Source: Phoma sp. XZ068 (lineage: Eukaryota; Ascomycota; Dothideomycetes; Pleosporales; Didymellaceae). Taken from it: a stretch of DNA of 64,000 bases. Each line of letters begins with the position of its first letter. Positions within the stretch are counted from its first letter, which is position 1. The DNA lies in contig RBKR01000005.1 of assembly GCA_004835665.1 (NCBI GenBank), positions 1,612,001 to 1,676,000 of the forward strand. Reading direction: 5' to 3'. A program made the position numbers and the translations under genes. A model generated the notes under the pieces. The model saw nothing but the letters and a program-made list of their open reading frames with translations. It was not told the origin of the DNA and ran no database searches. Shown in pieces: positions 22,356-34,200 of this stretch.

Positions 22356-24764
22356 TTACGCATCACTTTCGAAGATGCGGCGAACCCAGTCGGCAGGTGC
22401 ATCGCCATTCCAATGGTTCCGAACCTCCCTTGCGATACAATCGATGTACGCCACGTCGCTTTCATCCAAAATAATGTCATTCCTTCCATATATAGTCACC
22501 AGCAAGACCCTATTTACCTCGCGCCAGGCTTTCTCGAAGCTGGTTAGCTTGTCCCACTCAATGACGAGAAGCTGCTCGCCTCGAGCTCGAGTGCGTTGAA
22601 GCACAGCAATTAGGTTCACTTTGGTGATGGCAAGATAGGTGGCTTCGAGTAAAGCTCCTGATGTATGGTGCTCGGATGGCTCGGGGTACAGCGCCTGAGG
22701 TAACGAGGTAGCGCGAGAGATAAGCATAGGGAGCTCACCCACGGGGTTGTTCATTGCAGGGATAGGGAATGATGCCAATGTCGATGCGTTTGAGGGACGT
22801 TGTGAGACTGATGCCACGTCTTGGTCCACCTGCTCTGAGATCTTAACGTATGAAATATTACTCTGGTAATTTTCCTGGACCTGGCGACCAGGGCTCTTCA
22901 GAGCCAAGCTTGAACTTGGTAAAGGCGGGAGCGACATCGTTTCTGACCCGGGCCATCTACTAGCAATGATACTGGCGACAGATTTTGCTCGATTTCGACC
23001 CGAGGTTGCTTGAGCACCAGCTGTAGGGAACATGGTCGCTTCACTTTCGTAGCTTCGTAAAGGTAGTGGCCGGTGGAAGTTAATCGCCGGTGAGATTGGG
23101 CTGGGAACTTGAGTTCTGCGACGAGCCTCTGCAGCGGCGCGACATTTTGATGGAGTAGGTACTAGCCCTGCGATGGTAGCTTGCAAAGTGGGTGCTTGAA
23201 CGGTAAAGTGATAATGCGTCGGAGCTTCGTGTGCACTGATAGTTGAAGCTGACTCAAGGAGCGAGCAGTCGTCCTCATCATCCGAGCCAACATAAGACTC
23301 GAGGGCGTCGAAAGAATCGTCCCCAATGATACCACCACCATAAGGCACATTGGCACTCACCTGGTCCTTACTTTTCCGCTCCAGGCTACTGAAGGTTCCG
23401 TAGCTGGATTCTGATGCAATATCGGAAGCATCGAGTCGGTAAGGCCCAAGAGGGTGATTCTCGCTAGCACCGTTTTGCACGTATCGTTCATGAGTGCCAT
23501 GACGCCTGTCTTCTATGTTGTTCAATCTGTCAGTGAAAGGATTGCTGTGATCTTGGTTTCTGTCCGGGGCAGCGCCAAAGATATCGGCTGTGCTTCTGTA
23601 AGAGTTCCTGGTGGTAGATGGAGAGCGCAGAGACAGAGACTCCGGGTCCCCAGTGATAACATGCTCTGCGCCTTGAGACAGTGGTCCCAAGTGTTCTTGA
23701 TTTTGCGTACGAATCGGTGTGGAAACTGAGCGCAGGATAGTGTTTGGCATAGTCGCAGCGGTACTGGCTTGGGAGCTACGCGACTTCACACTCAGCGGCG
23801 CTGGGCGGTCGGGTGCTATGACGGTTAGCCTTAGCTTGTTTTAGTTTATTTGAGAGATTCTTACTGTTTGGTGGGTAGCCTACAGTGTCGCTTGAAGTCG
23901 TATTAGATCTAGAGGCTTCTTGTACAGCAAGTTCTCGCTTGAGCCGTAGCGAGGGAGGAAGGGTGTCCATTCGAGCAGTTAGTGGTGAAGTGACCGATCG
24001 GGTACCGCCGTTATTTCCAACGCCTGAAGTCAGTGTCTGGCTGTGGAATGATCTCTCCCATTTCGAAGCATGGCGCGGATCCCTGGGGTTTGACTTGTTA
24101 GACTTGGTCTTCGCAGTTTCGCTAACTGCCGCAAACCAGACTTTACCACGCGTCGTGACCGGCGTTAAAACTTTTGTAAGGCTCTTCCGTCGGTCATGAC
24201 GAGAACAGTCTGTCGGAGCCACTTTGAGCGAAGGACTGTTTTTGGCTACAAACCTTGGACGAACGTCGTTTACTTCCTGAAGCAGTTTGCGCACACGAAG
24301 GTTGGTGATTTTGTCAACATTATATCCCTACAGTGGTCAGTCGCAACGTCAACCACGAACGAGGACTGTTTTACCTGGTCAAGCGCCAACTCCCGAACCA
24401 ACTCTTTAGCCATAAGGTAGTTCTCGTGCTTCGCCTTAATCCAGAACGCAAACAGAGCAAGATCAAGGTCTGAGATTACCCCATCCTTAAGCTGCCTTGC
24501 TGCACGCTCGAGATCAAAGTCCAGAATGAGGGACAGGTCGCGCTGATGCTGCGTTGTAGTAGTAGGTTCTTTGACAGCGTTGTCATCACCGCACTCAACT
24601 AGAGTACTCTCTGTAACAACTGTCGATGGGCGTCTCATCACTGCAAGCTCGTGGCTTCCTGCGTCAGGGTCATGCTTGGTCTTGCGCTTCCGCACCTTTT
24701 TGGAAGAGCACTCGGCGTTATCTGCAGCCGGTAAGACTGGCAGCATAGGCCCGATGCCAAACAT
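22356..24764 (-). CDS. Unrecognised 770-residue protein
   Basis: Three exons on the minus strand: 24375-24764, 23865-24327 and 22356-23815. Introns are 47 bp (GTAAAA...GTAG) and 49 bp (GTAAGA...ATAG), and the junctions keep frame exactly. The start chosen is the ATG at 24764 ('MFGIGPMLPVLP'); the frame is open further up to 25004. I do not recognise the family. Residues about 75-160 look like a helical domain ('LILDFDLERAARQLKDG', 'HENYLMAKELVRELALDQ' and, after the junction, 'GYNVDKITNLRVRKLLQEV'). A long Ser/Pro/Thr-rich disordered middle follows. The C-terminal 110 residues are again folded-looking and contain Trp and charged helices ('EWDKLTSFEKAWREVNR', 'IAREVRNHWNGDAPADWV'). There is no signal peptide or membrane span. 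It is probably a conserved fungal protein of unknown function. Confidence 0.75.
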
Positions 24765-25204
24765 GTCGACAGTTTGTTGCTCCGGGGATAGCAGCAGGCA
24801 ATTACTTGAGACGTGTGCGCAAAGGCACAAGTTGTTGGTGTGGGTTGAGTGAAGTAGCGCAGCAGCGGCAAGGCACGGGGGGCGTCGCGCTGTTGCCTCG
24901 CGGACGGAATGTAGCGCAGTGAAAAATAGGATTTTGCTCGCAGCCAGGTGAACGTGAATCGAAGTGAAGGTGAAGCTGTGATGATATGCACAATACCCAG
25001 CCAAAATAACGAAACAAATTCAGATTGGCTGTCTATGGAACCATATTCAATTTGACCTAAAATACAGGCGTGGAAAACATGAAGGATCTGTAGGGGGCAA
25101 TTACGGAGGGAATGTAAGAAAGTAAACTACAAGCATGAGACTCCTTGAACAATGCTGCTTGACCTCGAGTAGGGATACGTGCTGCGAAGCGTTTGCTAGC
25201 TGTT
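24765..25204. other. Short spacer
   Basis: 440 bp upstream of the unrecognised 770-residue gene and downstream of the stop of the secreted repeat protein; both genes are on the minus strand. It should hold the promoter of the former and the 3' end of the latter. No further gene seen. Confidence 0.5.
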
Positions 25205-26638
25205 CTAGTATTCCCCACCGGAGCCGCCAGGGTAGGAAGGAGGGTAACCGCCAGGGGAAGGAGGGTAGCCTCCAGGACCAGGAGGGTAGTATGGAGCAGA
25301 TTTCTCATGTTTCCAAGGGTTGGCGTTGACAGCAGCAAGGTTGCGGTAAATGCAAGCATCCTTGGTGACACCTGCGGGCTAAAGGTGCTATTGTTAGCAA
25401 ATCTTGTATCGTGCTTCCGTACAGGAAAACTTACACCGCCATCGCCGAAGTTCTCATTGTTGATGAAGACTTGGTACTGCTCGGTGCTGCCGAGAGGGCA
25501 GAGAATCCAAGGGCTACCATAAAAGCTGCCGCCCTGAGTGCTGGGCCAGCTGAGGTAGGACGGGCTGGGGTCAACGAGACCAAGAGGGTTGTTACCGGTG
25601 TGGTAGAAGCTGATGGCAATCGCATTGGGTGGGAGCCAGCCAATCTTGGTGTACTTGAGAGCACCGGTGACGCCGTCAATGTAGCACTGGAGAGGGTCCT
25701 TGCTGACCTATTAAACGAGTTAGATTCAGATCAACCGTGTTCAATCAGGTATCACATACAGTGTACAGCTGTGTGTCGTCGTCAACGAAGAAGGTAGGGA
25801 GCTTAGGGTCCCACCACTTGTTGTACGGAGTGGCAATGAAGATGCCGCCCTCCAACCTGATGGCATAACCGTTCAAGGGGCACTCGTAGGGAGTCTCGGG
25901 CACATCACCGTTAACGTTGCACTTTTCGTCGACGCGGAGGTTGAAGAACTCGGGGCTCTTTGACTTGGGCTTCCACGAGCTGGTGCTACCCTTCTGGTCC
26001 TTGTAAGAGTAGCCATCCTCGTAATCCTCCTCATCATAGTCATCTGAGTACTCCTCCCTTGGGTACGAGGGCCGCTTGTGCTTCTTGCCACCCTTGCTGG
26101 GGTAGGAGTCGTAGGAGTCATCGTACGAGGGCTTGTAATCCTTCTCAGGGTACTTCTCCTCGCGGTACTTCTCAGGGTACTTCTCATGGTACTTCTCCTC
26201 AGGGTACTTCTTCTCAGGATATTTCTTGTCGGGGTACTTGTCCTCGTGGTACTTCTCGGGGTACTTGTCCTCGTGATACTTCTCGTGGTACTTGTCCTCA
26301 TGGTACTTCTCAGGGTACTTCTCATGGTACTTGTCCTCAGGGTACTTCTCGTGGTACTTGTCCTCAGGGTACTTCTCGTGGTACTTGTCCTCAGGGTACT
26401 TCTCGTGGTACTTGTCCTCAGGGTACTTCTCGTGGTACTTGTCCTCAGGGTACTTCTCGTGGTACTTGTCCTCAGGGTACTTCTCGTGGTACTTCTCTTC
26501 GGGGTACTTAGGCTCGTATTTCTGCTCAGGGTATTTCTGCTCGGGGTACTTCTCCTCAGGGTATTCACGAGGAAGGATGGCCGAGGCGCCAGCCAGGCCA
26601 AAGAGACCAAGTGCCAAGAAGTTGGCCTTCATCTTCAA
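25205..26638 (-). CDS. Secreted tandem-repeat protein with C-terminal cysteine-containing domain
   Basis: Exons 25760-26638, 25437-25707 and 25205-25371 give 438 residues. The protein starts with a clear signal peptide ('MKMKANFLALGLFGLAGASA') and is predicted to be secreted or wall-associated. Residues about 23-160 are Lys-Tyr-Pro-Glu / Lys-Tyr-His-Glu repeats; six copies are exact 27-bp units encoding a nine-residue period, flanked by decayed copies. An acidic Tyr/Asp-rich linker with a 'KKHKR' site that kexin could cut separates it from a folded domain starting 'FFNLRVDEKC', with five cysteines and motifs such as 'PLNGYAIRLEGG' and 'TPYNKWWDP'. The tail is Gly/Pro/Tyr-rich ('GGYPPS' repeats). 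The domain resembles conserved secreted proteins of plant-associated ascomycetes as I remember them, with a loose likeness to PhiA-type wall proteins; that is not verified. The exon 2 donor is GTGTAA, chosen because it alone keeps the Cys-containing frame. Confidence 0.85.
26333..26494. repeat. Six tandem 27-bp coding repeats
   Basis: The unit starts GTCCTCAGGGTACTTCTCGT on the plus strand and recurs at 26333, 26360, 26387, 26414, 26441 and 26468. It lies inside the secreted repeat protein and encodes nine residues per copy. Diverged copies extend the tract to about 26140-26570. Such near-identical units are prone to copy-number change. Confidence 0.95.
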
Positions 26639-28807
26639 ATGAGCGAATGGGAAGGAGTGTCAGGAATGAACGTGTTAGATGAAGTTGATGGTCGTTGTGA
26701 GACTCGTCTTACCAGGATACGCCCCATTTATGGTGAGTAGACCAGAGATTGATCTTGTTTACCAGCGGCAACGGTGATGAAGCAAAGGAATGTATTGTAC
26801 CACATGATGGCTCCAGCAGAAACTTGGCGAGGTTGAGCCGTGATGCGTCCTCGACAGTGGAAGCCATTGGAATGTGATTGCTTGTCTCAATACCTGCAGT
26901 AGAAACTCAAGACAGGGCAATGCACTCTTTTCCATTTCCTGTGTTAACTCGAGCTGCATAAGCGTGCACACCTCATAGCTCCTTGTTCCTGCTTAATGAT
27001 GACCTTCTTACGTAGCTTTCAAAAGACTGACAAGACCTTTACGGTAGTAATATAGTCACAGTAAGGGATGCTAGGCGGATACACCGACGGAATGTTGACA
27101 CTCAAGTTAAAGATCGATTTTCGGCGCCATTCCAGCGCCCGGACTCTACGGTAGTCCCGGAGCCACTGCTTTGCAGATAGGCGCATTAAAACGACCTTGT
27201 CTCCCTGACGACAACGACCAAATGTTGGCCCAGCGGTGTCGAAGTCGTGTAGATGGGATGATGGAGGCTGGCTTGGGCAGTGCTCGAGGTTCACCCGTCA
27301 CAACTGATAAACAGCACCTTCCTTCTTTTGAGCTAGCTCCAGCCTCGGAAGGTATTCCGCCGAGCTTTTAGCGTGGTTGGCCGTGAAGCTTCGCTTTCTA
27401 CGTCCTCCACATGCAATACGCATCCTTCATGCAGAGCAGCGCGCTTCCTCAGTGCATCGACGCGAGCTGCTATGTATGCATCCTGCTGTGATCACTCGCG
27501 CTTGAACACTCCAGCCGCTGCCTACTCTGGGAAAGACCCACGTCCCGATGGATCGACGAAGCGTCAAGGTGAGTCTCTACGAAAGCTACCCAGCCTACGC
27601 TATCTTGCTCAACCTCTGTTGGGAGCGACTTGGGGGTTGCCTCGGACCGAATCAATTTACCCGTCTCCACCTCTTACGAAGCGTGGAACGCACGTCGCAC
27701 GACATTGCATGACTAAAGCTTTACCGAAGTCAGCTGGAGACGCGTATCAGCTGGAGCATGACCTGCGAATGAACTCGTATGCCCGGATTCCTTCTAACGA
27801 TTTCGACCGTTGCTCATGAACTCATGACCCAAGCTCGAGGCTTAACGGGGCACGCGCGAATCGTTCGGTGATACCGAACCACATACCATAAAGCCCATCT
27901 CTTCTAATCTACAATGGACCTAAAAACCTTGATTTTCCTTCTCGTCAAGCCTTTTCCAGAGAAGTGCGAACGATCCCGTTGCCTGGAAGCGCGTGAGATG
28001 GCATACCAATAAGCTCATTGGCTGCAGCTGGCAGCCAATTGGATTCGTCAGGTCCCGACATCCAACACCGCGAAGGAAGCGGGTGGACCCGCCAATTAGG
28101 GAACAATCGACACTGGTTCAGCACTCAAATTCCAAACCCGTCGGCGTCTGCATTTTCCAGCCGCTGCCGCTGATGACTTGCGGCGTAGTCGCCATGCCGG
28201 CTGGGGATGTACACCAATGAGCACGCGACCTTAGCGCCGCTTCTGTTGGAGGCGCCAATCACCACTTCGGTCAGATTCACAACGTCCTTCGACTGTCCGT
28301 CTTACTTCATGAAATGGGGCCATTCCGGGCCTACAAGCATTTACTCAGGCTACTCGACTGTACGGTGCGGCGTTTACGCCAGTACTCATACACCACGTCG
28401 CCACCACAACAACTGGCACGGTTGATGGTGGGAACGCACCCCTGTTAGATTCACGCATGTTTGCGGCGTAGAGTACGCGCGTGTGGTGCATTCATATAAC
28501 GAACGTGTAGCCTGCAGGCCTCAGGTGGCACTACTTTTTACCTTCCTGTTGTCGGTTCCTTTCTTTCGGGGCGCAGTTATTGTCTTTCCCCTCTTCTAAT
28601 GGAACCCCGCTCGTTGGATTTGCTGCCTGCGCACTATTGAAGCCGTTACCGCCCTGTATCTCAAGGCTGATACTCACCTGTCTTTTCCCTCAATTTGTTC
28701 CGCAAGTGCACGTACACGCAAGCACTCGCAGTACACATCGAATTGCTCCGGAAACAACACAAGTCACAGCAGGCGCTTACTGTGCATTGAGTAACGCGGC
28801 CCTTACC
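26639..28807. other. Intergenic region between divergent genes
   Basis: 2.2 kb separating the secreted repeat protein (minus) and a plus-strand gene. Several open frames of 60-150 codons (for example 27373-27819) show no family features and are not called. It holds both promoters; no specific element can be named with confidence. Confidence 0.5.
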
Positions 28808-29653
28808 ATGGCATCACTTCGTGTCCCTGCACCAACACCAGTCCCTACATCTACGCTCGCCAGCAGACGGAGCTTCCACATGCCACTGACCAGTCACGGC
28901 ATGCCCAAAGCACCCCGCGCCTTATCACCAGAACGACCTCACAGATTCTCAGCCATCATCCTTCCTAATTCACCAGCAGAGTCATCGCCAATAACTCCCC
29001 TTTCTCCAGGACCAATGTCACCGCCCATGTCAGCCAAGTCCTTTGGCACATTCATCGACTCAGCACCTTCTACACCAGCCTATTCGCCAAGGCAAGTGGG
29101 CGAGGAATGGGCACAGTCTCAAATCACGATCTTGCGGCCCATGTCTTCTTCCTCATTACCATCGAGCCCTACGGAGCCAGCATGGGAGATGATGGTCCCT
29201 GCAATGCAGCCAGGCAACCCTGTTCCGGCAAAAGAGAACCGCACCTTCGCGAGACCAAAGCTCTCCACGGTAGCTTCAACGCCACTCGCTCTGTCGAAGC
29301 CAGTCAAAAGGACCAGGCCAACCGCAACAACCAGGGCTGCCACTACAGATGTCCAAACGCTTGCTAAGTCTTCAATTGAAGAGGACACTCTCCGGAGAGA
29401 GGCTGAAGCACAGGCACGAAAGCTCGTTGCAGAGGAAGAAGCAGCAGCAGCAGCAGCAAAAAAGTCACAGGAAGTAACTGCGAAGTTGCAACCAGAGCCG
29501 AGTCCGAAGACAGATACGGCACCCCTCGGCAAGCTCGCGACGAGGATGAAATCGCTACTGCGTCGGAACACAACCGAGAAAAAGAAAGAGAAGAAGAGCA
29601 AACCTCAGCAAGAGTTCGATCGCTTAGAAGATGCACATTGGACCGAGATGTGA
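28808..29653 (+). CDS. Pro/Ser-rich protein with basic C-terminal motif, function unknown
   Basis: 281 residues from the ATG at 28808 (TACCATGGCA, strong context); the frame is open upstream to 28580 but those codons look like leader sequence. Residues 1-130 are disordered with many 'SP' and 'TP' sites ('SPITPLSPGPMSPPMS'), possible targets of proline-directed kinases. An alanine run encoded by repeated GCA (near 29440) lies in a predicted coiled segment ('RREAEAQARKLVAEEEAAA'). The C-terminus has 'GKLATRMKSLLRR', a lysine-rich stretch and a final 'EDAHWTEM', a combination I associate with a small conserved ascomycete family without known role. No membrane span or signal peptide. Confidence 0.7.
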   Translation: MASLRVPAPTPVPTSTLASRRSFHMPLTSHGMPKAPRALSPERPHRFSAIILPNSPAESSPITPLSPGPMSPPMSAKSFGTFIDSAPSTPAYSPRQVGEEWAQSQITILRPMSSSSLPSSPTEPAWEMMVPAMQPGNPVPAKENRTFARPKLSTVASTPLALSKPVKRTRPTATTRAATTDVQTLAKSSIEEDTLRREAEAQARKLVAEEEAAAAAAKKSQEVTAKLQPEPSPKTDTAPLGKLATRMKSLLRRNTTEKKKEKKSKPQQEFDRLEDAHWTEM

Positions 29654-31280
29654 AAGCCTTTCTAGGCACAACTCTCGTCCAGGCTGTCGTACCTTCGCAC
29701 ACCACTCCCGTTTTGCGTCTTGCTTGCGTTGGCTCAAGCCAGATTTTGGCTTTGAGATCCAACACATATGTCCTTCGTGCATTGGGGACTACAATTTCCC
29801 TTTTACTTCTGGGTGGTCGCTGGTTCATCAACAGATATGATACCCACGAGATGACCTGTCTCTTTTTGTTTTCGCAACGCTCATTCAGGGCTATGACGCC
29901 TACTTAGATTCGAAGTCGGTGTAGTTAGGGGGGCGTTCTACGGTTCTGAAGTATATGGATGTAACTCCATTCGCGATATTCGCGATGTTCGCACGAGGCA
30001 CAAGAGGACTGAATTGCAACGGAGATACCTAGATTGAGAACCAATAACAAAAATCCTTAATAACTGTGCATGTACGAACGTCAGTCGAGCAGTGTGCTTC
30101 TCCGTGACGCTTGAACTTCATCGTAGCCTACTACTTGTCATGATACCCATGCTTTATGCTCGGCCAATGCTAGAGTCCCCGAAACCGCCTCGTAGACGTA
30201 CTCTGGGCGATACGTTTGGGGTATGGTACGGCGAACGTCAGCTTCAAAGTGAACGGTCAGCCGAACGCCCATGCGCTTGACAGCCCCCGTGTGATTCGCG
30301 TCCGGCAGGAGAAGGCTCCGCAGAGCCTCAACTAGTCTGACTTCGGTCCTCTACGTTTGCAGGTGAGCTGAGCCCTTTCGCTCATGTCGCGGGACGCTGG
30401 TCATGTGCATAGGAGGCAACAGCGCGGAGGGCCCTGATTGGGTCCGCCCCGATTCCGCTGACCTGGGAGACGAATTTTGAAACGAGATGAGGGGTAGCTG
30501 AGAAGGCCGTGAGTGGCAGAGACTCCTTTTCGCTCTTCTTTGCCACAGCGAGGTACTGTGTTGCACAAGGGGCTGTGCGACGCGTGATTGGTTCCGCATC
30601 GAACGCGCTAAAATCGTTGTTCTTTCCTGACGTCCACCCACAACGCTGCATCGCTCTGCCCTCGAACACCGTGACCGCGTAGCTGTAGTGGGCCATGGCG
30701 AGAAACTTAGATGCGGTAGAAATGTATGGTCTGCCCAGACGAGGCCCTTGTGATGGGCCCGGAGCGGCGTGGAAGTCTAAGAATGTTCTTTTGGTGCTCG
30801 TCGTCATCCTCCTAGCTGACTTCCGTGTCGGCATCGTGCTTTCCTTTTCTCTCGTCTTCTCCGTCACGGTTCAGCGTGCTTTCCTTGGCCAGTCTTCTGG
30901 ATGACACGTCGGTGTCTTGCCCTCACTCACGGCTTTCACATCCCTTTCGCTCATTGACATAGTCCTCACACCTCACACGATCACTTTTCACTTGTAATCA
31001 CCCCACCTAATTCTCGAATTGACGAACGAAGCGACTGCGAACTTCAGTACACCACTCTAGCTACTCTTGCCAGCGGCCAGCCCGTGTCTTGCACGTCTGG
31101 ACAGATGGCGCGATGTATGAGCTAGTTGCTCTCTACTGCATATCCGTCTACAAGCCGGGTGAAAGAGATAGACATAAACCGCGAAAGCCTTCTGGCGGCC
31201 AGAAGATTTGGTAGCGGGCCCATCGCAGTACAGTCAATCTTGATAGCGTGGGGCTTCTGGAGAAAGAGAGGCAGGAAAAC
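29654..31280. other. Intergenic region, no gene seen
   Basis: 1.6 kb between two plus-strand genes. The longest frame (30382-30867, minus) has no recognisable feature. The part from about 30850 is CT-rich and probably leader or promoter of the next gene. Confidence 0.5.
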
Positions 31281-34200
31281 ATGGCGGGCCACGATCTTTA
31301 CTCGCCTTCACCTCCCGTGCCTGATATGGCTTCACCGCGACATCATGCGCCGGGACCGATCACACCGATACACTCCCCACATCACTCGGTCCATTCATCC
31401 ACCTCTTTGCGAACCCCACTCCACACTTTGTCAATTCACGAGTACCGCAAACAGCAGAGTACGCCGTTGTCTCGAATCGCGACCCCTTCTGGCAAGACGC
31501 TTCGAAGAAAAGCCGCAGCATCTGCTCTGAACGAAATCGAACGCGTTCCCTCGACCAAAGCTGCGCTGCGCCGCGATTCACATTCATCTTCGCGGCCTTT
31601 GCAATCATCCTCATCAGCACACCAACTAACGCCGCATGGTCAACTTTTTGGTGTGCAGCCCATACCTGATCAAGTACTCCGTTCTCAGTCTGCTGAACCG
31701 TGGGCACAAAATAGCAGCGTCTCGAGAATCGCAGCTGTAGACTCGCATGAGAAGGTACGTAACTTTGGCTCCAGAAAAAGGCTTCCCCGCCCGCTTGCGC
31801 CAACAGGCTCTGGAAACCATCCCCCGTCCTATATGCCCGTGAGACCAACACGACAAATTCGCGCCACTCTTCCAGCGCCTCTCAGCTTCCTCGCCGAAGA
31901 GTCCAATTTGAGCGACGCTCAAACTACGCCGACGCCATCAACATTATCACTTTCGCGTTTCCCGCAGCCGCCGCATTTCGAGACACCCCGAGAAACCCAA
32001 CGAGAGAAAGCAGTCAGCTTTGCAACTACTGCCCCGGCAACCCCACCCGCCACTCCTGCAACCATCCACTATCGCGGCGCCTCCTTTGATTTAGTGAACC
32101 CTCACGCATCGTTGCAGTACCACGATATTGTCACTCCGTCGAGAGATTTCGATTCGAGCGAACTTCTGCCGCTCCGATCAACACAAAACTCTCCATCCAG
32201 CCTTTCAGACGTTAGTAGTCCGCTGTTCACCTCAAAATTTCCTCGTACTAACCGACCGATAGATGGCACCCAAACGACCCTTGTATGGCGACCTCAACGC
32301 TGCACACGCTGGCATTATGCGACGCGCTGAAGATTCCTATGGCTCATCCATCCTTGACCTGCCCTTGCCACCTACACCTGCAGCTATGAGCCCTGGCTCT
32401 TCGACATACACTTCTCCCATGTACAGCCCCGAGTCTCACTTCGCGCCGTCTCCATTGGCCGTCAAGAAAACTCTGAATGAGTCCCGTTTCTCTATCAAGC
32501 AGCTCACTCGCACTCTTACGAAAAAGCTCACGAAACCCCAAGATAACGATGAAGAGGAAGAGATGCAACAATTTGGAGGTAGAGATGCAAGCGGGTTATC
32601 GATCAACGTAGATGAAGTGCCTCTGCGTCCTCCCGAACAGACATACATGCCGGCGGATAGGATATCATACTTTCCCATTACTCCAGTCTCGCCCACATCT
32701 CCAACGAGTCCCGCGTCTTTACATGATTTGGGATCAATTTCGGGTGATGATGAGGACGAGGTCGAGTATGCGCGAATGGAACCTGGCAGTAACTATGACT
32801 CGCAAGGTCTGAGTTCGATGGTTCCGGACGACCACTCCACCCAGATTGGTCGCGCAGGAAATCCACGTTCTTCTGTCTTCACGGCGGATTCAGGAACAAG
32901 GCCTTACTATGATGACCTCGCATCCATATATGCTAGCTCCTCTATATACACGGGAGACGACCCCCGGAGGTCAGCCTATCAACAAAGCCTCGCTGGTAAC
33001 CGCCAAAGCAATGCCTTTCTTCGCTATAGCGGCATGGACGCGGCAGGAATTGCGAACGAGTACAGCTACAGTAATATGGGAGGGAGCAGTCGACCAGTTT
33101 CAAAACCATTCAACCAGGACTTATACCATCGTTCAATGCCACAAGGTGACGAGAAGTCTGATACCATCAGCAAGCTCATCGACCAATATGACCCTGCCAA
33201 CAGAACAACGAGAAGCTTGTCAACGCAAGAGCTGGAAAGCGCAAATACTACTGGTCTGATCGCTCCATATACCAGCAATGTCAACAAGGAATCGTCGAAA
33301 AGCGTCCCGGGACAAGCACCCCTCCCACCTGGACTCAGTCAGTTCGAATTCAACTTGGGCCCTACAAGCCATCCGCAGCAAGCCAACGAAACGAGCAACA
33401 CTGCGCAACCGACGTTTACCAGAAGCTCGATAACCCGCCGGCCCGGCTTGCCTCCATCAGCTCCTGCCCCACTTGCTCCTGCCTTTCATTACGGTCAGCC
33501 GCCTTACGCACTTCCTCAGGCTGAGTTCTCTGAGATGTTCTCCAAAGGATCCTACACCTCGTATGGAGACACGCGAAATCTATTACGGCTTCCACAATCG
33601 GACGCGGGTGGAGGCAGTATGTTTATGCAAGATCGTCAGCCATCATCCTCGTATTCACAGTCCGATACCAAAGCTCCTGAGCCTTCTTCATCATACTCCC
33701 AGACGGAAGGTCGTGCAAGTCCACAGACGCCACAAGAAGCGCTAGACCATGCTGAGCTTATTTTCGACAAGGCAGCCGCTGAAAGCCAACCTTGCCACAA
33801 GGATATACCGGCAATGTGGGGAAGGCGCAGCTCGTTGAATATGCTCCGTAGCAAGAGACTCACCGATGGGTCTGTGCGGCATGCGGACGAGGAGAAAGCC
33901 GACTGGGAAACTGTTGCTGGCGACAGTCAACAAGGACGGACTTCATTGGACAGTATCGCCAATTACAGTAGCAGCGAGGGCAGCCGGAACAGTTTGGGCT
34001 TGACCACAGGTGCATCTCTTCCTGCCTGGGACAAACAAGACCATGCACGCGGGACATCAAACTACAGCCACCCTAGCCCGCTAAGAACCCACACGCATCC
34101 GTTCAGCTCCTCGCCGCCCTATCTTGCGGCTCGCCCTGGCCAACATACTACTCCAGATATGTCTATATCCGACGCGCCATCGAGCCCATTTCCCTCGTCA

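Noticed and set aside
26333..26494. Regular 27-bp repeats as a CRISPR array
   Set aside because: The units are contiguous with no spacers, lie within a coding exon, and the genome is eukaryotic.
26078..26740. 220-codon plus-strand frame rich in Leu and Val opposite the secreted repeat protein
   Set aside because: It is the antisense of the 27-bp coding repeats, which keeps all frames open; the minus-strand frame has a signal peptide and spliced domain.
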